This document shows, one piece after another, positions 14,675-19,124 of a DNA stretch of 19,124 bases. The notes beneath the pieces were generated by a model. It was not told where the DNA came from and made no database searches. It saw only the letters and a program-made list of their open reading frames with translations. The DNA comes from JAAFJU01 sp043764895 (GTDB taxonomy: Bacteria > Cyanobacteriota > Cyanobacteriia > Leptolyngbyales > Leptolyngbyaceae): contig JAYUJY010000184.1 in the NCBI GenBank assembly GCA_043764895.1, positions 1 to 19,124 on the forward strand, in the 5' to 3' direction. The position numbers and the translations under genes are program-made. The first letter of the stretch is position 1. Every line of letters starts with the position of its first letter.

Positions 14675-16570
14675 TTAAATTCGGGCCATCACTTGCTCTT
14701 TTTCAGGAACAACCGCATACTCTGCAACGATTTGACGCAGTTCGTCACCATCGATCGTTTCGCGTTCGACCAGAAGATCAACTAGGCGATCGATGACTTC
14801 ACGGTTTTCACGGACGATTTTCAGGGCGACTTGGTAGCCGTTTTCAGCAAGCAGACGAACTTGGGCATCAATGCGCTCTTGAATCTCTTCAGAACACTCC
14901 GATCGGTTGTTCCAGTCGCGACCGAGGAAGACTTCGCCTTGTTGGCTGCCTAAGGATACGGGACCGAGATCCGACATGCCGTAGCGAGTGACCATCTGAC
15001 GAGCAACGCCGGACACCATTTGTAAGTCTCCGCCTGCGCCTGTAGTGATTTCAGCATCACCGAAGACGACTTGTTCAGCCGCACGTCCGCCGAGGGCACC
15101 TGCAATGCGGGCCATAAGCTGCGATCTCGACACGAGGCCGGAGTCTTCGTTGGGCATGAACCAGGTTAAGCCTTTGGCCTGTCCGCGTGGAATCAGGGTG
15201 ACTTTCTGGACGGGATCATGGTCTTTAACGAGGGTACCAACGATCGCATGGCCGATTTCATGATAAGCAATTAAGCGCTTGCTCTTGCTGTCGGTCAGCG
15301 GTGTGCCTTCCATTCCAGCAACCACGCGATCGACGGCAGCATCGACTTCACTAGTGGTGATGGCGTCTTTGCGACGACGGGCGGTAAGAATCGCGGCTTC
15401 GTTCAACAGGTTCGATAAGTCAGCACCGGAGAATCCGGGAGTCCGACGAGCGATCGCATCAAGGGAGATATCATCACCCAGTTTTTTGTTGCGGGCATGG
15501 ACCTGCAAGATTTCCAAACGGCCTTTGATGTCGGGCACGTCTACTTGGACTTGGCGATCGAAACGACCGGGACGCAGCAATGCTGAATCCAAGACATCGG
15601 CGCGGTTTGTTGCGGCGACGATGATGATTCCGGAATTACCTTCAAAGCCATCCATTTCGGTCAGCAGTTGGTTGAGCGTTTGCTCGCGCTCGTCGTTACC
15701 GCCACCAATACCAGCCCCACGCTGACGACCGACGGCATCAATTTCATCAATAAAGATGATGCAAGGGGCGTTTTCTTTGGCTTTCTTAAACAAGTCACGA
15801 ACGCGAGATGCACCAACCCCGACAAACATTTCAACAAACTCAGAACCCGAGATGCTGAAGAACGGAACGCCGGATTCGCCTGCGATCGCCTTGGCAAGCA
15901 AGGTTTTACCCGTTCCAGGAGGACCGACGAGCAGGACGCCTTTAGGAATCTTGGCTCCGATGGCGCTGAATTTCTCAGGAGTTTTCAAGAATGTAACGAC
16001 TTCTTGAAGCTCTTCTTTGGCTTCTTCAATCCCAGCCACATCGTCAAACATCACGCCAGTTTTAGCGTCCATTTGAAAACGCGCCTTGGACTTACCAAAG
16101 CTCATCGCCTGTCCTGGGCCACCGGGCATGTTGTTCGATCGGCGGAACAGGAAGAAAAGACCTGAAAGAAGAATCGCAGGGAAAACCAAGTTTCCGAGCA
16201 GGTTCAGCAGTGCGCCATCGTTGCGCGCAGGGTGAGAATCCAATTCAATCTTGCCGTCGCGAAGACGTGTAATCAACTCAGGCGAACTGCCAGGAAGATC
16301 AACCCGCAGGCGCTGCACTCGGTTATCCAGTTCAGGGTCAATGGCTTCAACGATCGCGGTTCTGCCACCATCATACAAATCCACACTCTTAACGCGATTG
16401 GCATCAAGATACTCCAAGAAGCGACCGTAGGTCATCCGGGTGCTTGCAGTGTTTCGGGCTGTGTTGTTACTGGACGCCATGTTAGGCATCACAGAACTCT
16501 GCCAGATAAAAAATCCAACTACGAGCGTTGGGAGTGTCCAAAGCAGGACAGTCTTCCAGGTTGGTTTCAT
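14675..16570 (-). CDS. ftsH: ATP-dependent zinc metalloprotease FtsH
   Basis: A full-length 631-aa FtsH. N-terminal membrane helix at about 7-24, lumenal/periplasmic domain (45-115), second helix at about 122-142, then the FRRSNNMPGGPGQAMSFGKSK linker. The AAA module follows with Walker A G216-PPGTGKT223, Walker B IIFIDE (271-276), the pore-loop region MFVGVGAS, and the SRH with RPGRFDR. The zinc protease has H437-E-I-G-H441 and the third ligand D515 in GAGGDLQ. From recall it resembles Synechocystis Slr0228 (FtsH2), the protease of thylakoid photosystem II repair, more than other cyanobacterial FtsH paralogues, so this assignment is likely but not proven. It probably works as a heterohexamer with an FtsH3-type subunit encoded elsewhere. 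A hairpin terminator follows. Confidence 0.96.
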   Translation of the reverse strand: MKPTWKTVLLWTLPTLVVGFFIWQSSVMPNMASSNNTARNTASTRMTYGRFLEYLDANRVKSVDLYDGGRTAIVEAIDPELDNRVQRLRVDLPGSSPELITRLRDGKIELDSHPARNDGALLNLLGNLVFPAILLSGLFFLFRRSNNMPGGPGQAMSFGKSKARFQMDAKTGVMFDDVAGIEEAKEELQEVVTFLKTPEKFSAIGAKIPKGVLLVGPPGTGKTLLAKAIAGESGVPFFSISGSEFVEMFVGVGASRVRDLFKKAKENAPCIIFIDEIDAVGRQRGAGIGGGNDEREQTLNQLLTEMDGFEGNSGIIIVAATNRADVLDSALLRPGRFDRQVQVDVPDIKGRLEILQVHARNKKLGDDISLDAIARRTPGFSGADLSNLLNEAAILTARRRKDAITTSEVDAAVDRVVAGMEGTPLTDSKSKRLIAYHEIGHAIVGTLVKDHDPVQKVTLIPRGQAKGLTWFMPNEDSGLVSRSQLMARIAGALGGRAAEQVVFGDAEITTGAGGDLQMVSGVARQMVTRYGMSDLGPVSLGSQQGEVFLGRDWNNRSECSEEIQERIDAQVRLLAENGYQVALKIVRENREVIDRLVDLLVERETIDGDELRQIVAEYAVVPEKEQVMARI

Positions 16571-16831
16571 AAAGCGAGGTACCTCTTAAGGATAGGGATG
16601 CAACGGCTGAGGGATAATCCCGATCGACCGCATTTGTTTTCTAAAACCCAGTTAAAGCTCAGTGTTAACCAAGATTTTATAGCCTAGAGGTCGGTTAGCC
16701 CTTTCAAAGCTGAGAACGGCTTGCCGACTTCATTAGAACAATTGTTAACTTAATTTAACTTAATTTTTGACCTAAGAGCAAGAAAACGAAAGAGGGATTA
16801 CACGACGGCCCAAGTTCGGCTCAAGTTCGGC
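16571..16831. other. Intergenic region upstream of ftsH
   Basis: This 261-bp stretch carries an imperfect hairpin, 16690-16700 with 16718-16728 (GTCGGTTAGCC / GGCTTGCCGAC, one mismatch and one wobble). It may end the Rpn-family transcript or belong to the ftsH leader. A perfect 10-bp tandem, TTAACTTAAT, lies at 16745-16764. TATAAAAT on the minus strand (about 16674-16681) is a plausible -10 element for ftsH, without a clear -35. An 11-12-bp tandem CAAGTTCGGCT begins at 16811 and runs into the end of the next gene. No ORF is supported. Confidence 0.4.
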
Positions 16832-17818
16832 TTAAGTTTCGGCTCGAAGATGCTGAACCATTTCAACAGAGAGTCCAGTGGTGAGCGCAATCTGTTCATC
16901 GTTCATCAAAGCGAGAAGCTGCCGTGCAATCTGCTCCCGTGCGGTTCGATCGCCCTGCTCAAGACCCTCTTCCGCCGCTTTGAGTCCCTGCTGACGCAGG
17001 TCTTCTAGATCTTTGAGTCCTTGCTGTCGGAGGTCTTCTAAGGCTTTCAGTCCCTGCTGGCGAGCTTCTTCTAAGGCTTTAAGTCCTTTATTTTTCTCAT
17101 AGAGAATGCTGTTGCGTCGATCGTGTATGACTCTTTCGCGGCCTTCAAATTCTTCGAGTTCCTCTCGGGTGAGATTGGCTTGACTCGCGACGGTGAAGGC
17201 GTGTTGGAGGGCGGGGGTCTCTGAGAGCGAGGAGGGGATGGTGTTTAGGGTGCGGGCATTTTGGAGGAAGTAGATCCATTGCTCCTTGAGACTGTGGATT
17301 TCTTCGATCGGGCTATGGAACTTGGGCAGTTCGACAAAGACCAGTTCGATGTCGTCGATGGGGTAGTCGATGAGAAAGGTTTTTTCTTTGAGGACGAAGC
17401 GCGAGATAACGGTATTGAGACCGGGGAACATCTCGAAGTCGGTGACGGTGAGTGCGATGACAGGATCGAGTTGCATATAGTCTTCGCCAATGCTGAGCTG
17501 GGTTGAGTAGCCTTTGGCGGCGTTGTAAAGGACTCGTTTCTCGAAGCCTTCGACGCTAAGAACTTGCATTTCAATGATAACGGTGGTTCCATCGTCAAGT
17601 TTGGCTTTGATATCTAGGAAAGTGTCCTTCATGCCTCGGACTTTGGGCGGCTGGTAGGGGTTGAGGATTTGGACGGATGCGATCGTGCTTTCGCCGTCAT
17701 AAAGAATGCCGTTCAGAAAGCTGATGAGAATGTCGTGGCTTTGTTCAGAGCCAAAGATCTTTTTGAAGGCGAAGTCGGATTTGGGATTGAGAAAGATCAT
17801 GGACAAGTTCGTTTGCAT
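16832..17818 (-). CDS. Rpn family recombination-promoting nuclease / PD-(D/E)XK putative transposase
   Basis: This 328-aa protein opens with the family signature 'FLNPKSDFAFKKIFGSE', followed by ILISFLNGIL and a nuclease core: D69 in LDIKAKLDDG, then E83-M-Q85 in VIIEMQVL (the family's D...ExQ form). Next comes RVLYNAAKGYSTQL. The C-terminal tail (about 245-287) holds four 11-residue repeats of the type GLKALEDLRQQ, a probable coiled coil, then a helical end. The ATG at 17818 (GAAGC upstream) is preferred. A TTG at 17836 would add six residues, and an ATG at 17800 would begin right at MIFLNPK. Relatives (RpnA type, COG5464) promote RecA-independent recombination and are mobile. It may read 54-70 nt behind the Dus gene. 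Confidence 0.9.
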   Translation of the reverse strand: MQTNLSMIFLNPKSDFAFKKIFGSEQSHDILISFLNGILYDGESTIASVQILNPYQPPKVRGMKDTFLDIKAKLDDGTTVIIEMQVLSVEGFEKRVLYNAAKGYSTQLSIGEDYMQLDPVIALTVTDFEMFPGLNTVISRFVLKEKTFLIDYPIDDIELVFVELPKFHSPIEEIHSLKEQWIYFLQNARTLNTIPSSLSETPALQHAFTVASQANLTREELEEFEGRERVIHDRRNSILYEKNKGLKALEEARQQGLKALEDLRQQGLKDLEDLRQQGLKAAEEGLEQGDRTAREQIARQLLALMNDEQIALTTGLSVEMVQHLRAET

Positions 17819-17890
17819 AAACGGCTTCTGCTTCAATTATACAAAAACGGTATGGCGATCGACGGAACTGTTTTTTAGACTATTTTCACG

Positions 17891-18913
17891 CTAGGATCGC
17901 GCCGCTTCTGCTTTGGGTCGGGCGAAAAGTCCGGCATAGGGTTCGGAGGAGAAGGGGCGATCGGGATGGGTCAGGAGGTCGCGATCGCAGATGCCAAAAA
18001 GTTCGATTTCGGTCTGGGATTTTCGCATATCGCGCAAAAATACGCCGTCTGGATCGACACCTTGACCGATGTAGTTGAGATACATTTTCAGGTGGCTCAT
18101 GCGGGACTTTTCGGGGACGCGTTGCATCTTGGGCGTCTGGTGAATGCGATCGATGTAGCCGCGCACCTGTTCTAAGGTCACAACTGAAACGGGATGGCCC
18201 GATAAGGCTTCACGAATTTGTTTAAAGATCCAAGGATTCCGAATGGCCGCACGTCCGACCATCACTCCGGCGGCTTGGGTCTCGGCTAGAACGGCGGTAG
18301 CACTGGCGGCTGAACTGACGTTGCCATTGGCGAGGACGGGGCAACGCAGTCGGGATACCGCATGGGCGATTAGGTCGTAGTGAACTGCGCCGTGATACAT
18401 CTCTTTGACGGTGCGACCGTGGAGGCTGAGAAGGTCAATGTCGTGTCGATCGATGAGGCCCAAGATGGTGTCAAAGTGTGCCGTATCTTCAAAGCCAATG
18501 CGCATTTTGACCGTGAGCCGTCCGCTGATGGCCGATCGGAGTTCGCCTAAGATGCGATCGATTTTACCCGGATCGCGCAGCAGTCCACCGCCGACATTTT
18601 TGCGATAGATGCGGGGGGCCGGACATCCCATGTTGAGGTCGATTCCGGCGACGGGGTATTGGCTCAGGGCTTTGGCGGTGCGGACGAGATCGGGAATGCT
18701 TTCGCCGATCATTTGGGCGAAGACGGGCGTTCCGGTGGTGTTTTCGGTGATGGATTTGAGGATGTGTTTTTCGAGACGAGAGGTTTCATGGACCCGGAAA
18801 TATTCGGTAAAGAAGTAGTCGGGACAGCCGTAGTCTGCGATCGCATTCATAAAGCAAACGTCAGTCACGTCCTGCATGGGAGCAAGGGCGGTTAAGGCGA
18901 GGGGTCTAAGCAT
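17891..18913 (-). CDS. dus: tRNA-dihydrouridine synthase (DusC-like)
   Basis: This 340-aa FMN-dependent enzyme reduces uridine to dihydrouridine in tRNA. Motifs of the TIM-barrel Dus domain are LALTALAPMQDVTD (FMN site), FFTEYFRV, IDLNMGCPAP with the catalytic C97, K136 in VKMRIG, H165-GRT, NGN (196-198) and MVGRAAIRNPWIF (phosphate binding). These are followed by the helical tRNA-binding C-terminal domain. GIDLNxGCP plus the GGG-LL loop is closer to DusC than to DusA or DusB. The ATG at 18913 has no strong Shine-Dalgarno. The gene is divergent from the plus-strand gene at the right end, sharing a 105-bp upstream region. Confidence 0.94.
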   Translation of the reverse strand: MLRPLALTALAPMQDVTDVCFMNAIADYGCPDYFFTEYFRVHETSRLEKHILKSITENTTGTPVFAQMIGESIPDLVRTAKALSQYPVAGIDLNMGCPAPRIYRKNVGGGLLRDPGKIDRILGELRSAISGRLTVKMRIGFEDTAHFDTILGLIDRHDIDLLSLHGRTVKEMYHGAVHYDLIAHAVSRLRCPVLANGNVSSAASATAVLAETQAAGVMVGRAAIRNPWIFKQIREALSGHPVSVVTLEQVRGYIDRIHQTPKMQRVPEKSRMSHLKMYLNYIGQGVDPDGVFLRDMRKSQTEIELFGICDRDLLTHPDRPFSSEPYAGLFARPKAEAARS

Positions 18914-19018
18914 GAGGGTCTAAACATCGGGTCTAAAATCATACTGTGATTCGATCGGCCTTTAGGTTTGAAACATGAACCCGCTAAAATATGAGGGCCG
19001 ACCCTCTCCTTACTCCCC

Positions 19019-19124
19019 ATGACCATGACCCTCCCACCCGAACTCCAGACCAAACTCCAAACCCTCGCCGATCGACGTGGCGAAGAGTACGGGAGGCGAT
19101 CGAGAGAGAGGCGGGAGAGGTCGC
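19019..19124 (+). CDS. Partial gene, small hypothetical protein (antitoxin-like start)
   Basis: The ATG at 19019 opens MTMTLPPELQTKLQTLADRRGEEYG and runs off the window. 'LPPELQTKLQTLA' resembles the start of small ribbon-helix-helix-type antitoxins and related cyanobacterial proteins. After about residue 25 the frame turns into an unlikely Arg/Glu/Ser string. A neighbouring frame from about 19097 reads AIEREAGEV, which is far more protein-like, so a frameshift (biological or at a sequence end) is suspected. Too little is present for a firm call. Confidence 0.45.
   Translation, partial: MTMTLPPELQTKLQTLADRRGEEYGRRSRERRERS

Noticed and set aside
15279..16165. Plus-strand ORFs opposite ftsH, up to 165 aa
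   Set aside because: Mirror frames of highly conserved AAA coding sequence.
1..19124. CRISPR array, tRNA or rRNA genes
   Set aside because: No regularly spaced direct repeats with unique spacers, no tRNA cloverleaf or CCA-end pattern, and no rRNA-like blocks were seen by eye.

Overview
The window reads as cyanobacterial chromosome. It is dense in the HIP1 octamer GCGATCGC (for example at 11753-11760 and 17981-17988) and in CGATCG generally. It carries a thylakoid-type FtsH, ser/thr kinases with an ARC6-like (IMS/DUF4101) C-terminus, a DUF4129-DUF4350-MoxR operon, and Uma2 and Rpn-type PD-(D/E)XK proteins, all typical of filamentous cyanobacteria (Leptolyngbya-like is a guess). Except for the operon at 7263-10006, two doubtful small ORFs in 6270-7003 and the partial gene at the right end, all genes lie on the minus strand.

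Layout. 1-2366: an AT-richer accessory segment with a PD-(D/E)XK nuclease-like gene (227-892) and a class-A-beta-lactamase-like serine hydrolase (1146-2366). Each is followed within 1-15 nt of its stop by a copy of a structured repeat, whose 86-bp core is identical in both copies. 2495-6125: two tandem paralogous transmembrane ser/thr kinases with matching kinase domains but unrelated C-terminal domains. 6126-7262: a decayed stretch holding two small coding remnants, a hicB antitoxin pseudogene with an in-frame TAG, and an unexplained set of inverted repeats. 7263-10006: the plus-strand DUF4129-DUF4350-MoxR operon, with abutting and overlapping genes. 10237-11526: a DoxX-like membrane protein and a Uma2 endonuclease-like protein. 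11682-12956: a dihydroorotase-family protein that has lost most metal ligands. 12982-13152: a nested hairpin that looks like a MITE. 13166-14500: a double-headed histidine phosphatase. 14675-16570: FtsH with a clear terminator. 16832-17818: an Rpn-family nuclease with an 11-residue repeat tail. 17891-18913: a DusC-like tRNA-dihydrouridine synthase. 19019-end: the start of a divergent small gene, possibly frameshifted.

How the parts relate. The MoxR ATPase and its two membrane partners look like one functional unit. The two kinases plus the serine hydrolase form a co-directional group that could link envelope sensing to wall or protein targets, but this is inference from position only. FtsH, the phosphatase, the PyrC-like protein and Dus are housekeeping genes with no evident functional coupling. 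The most unusual signals are the structured repeat placed directly after two neighbouring genes, the kinase duplication with swapped sensor domains, and the metal-site-less dihydroorotase.
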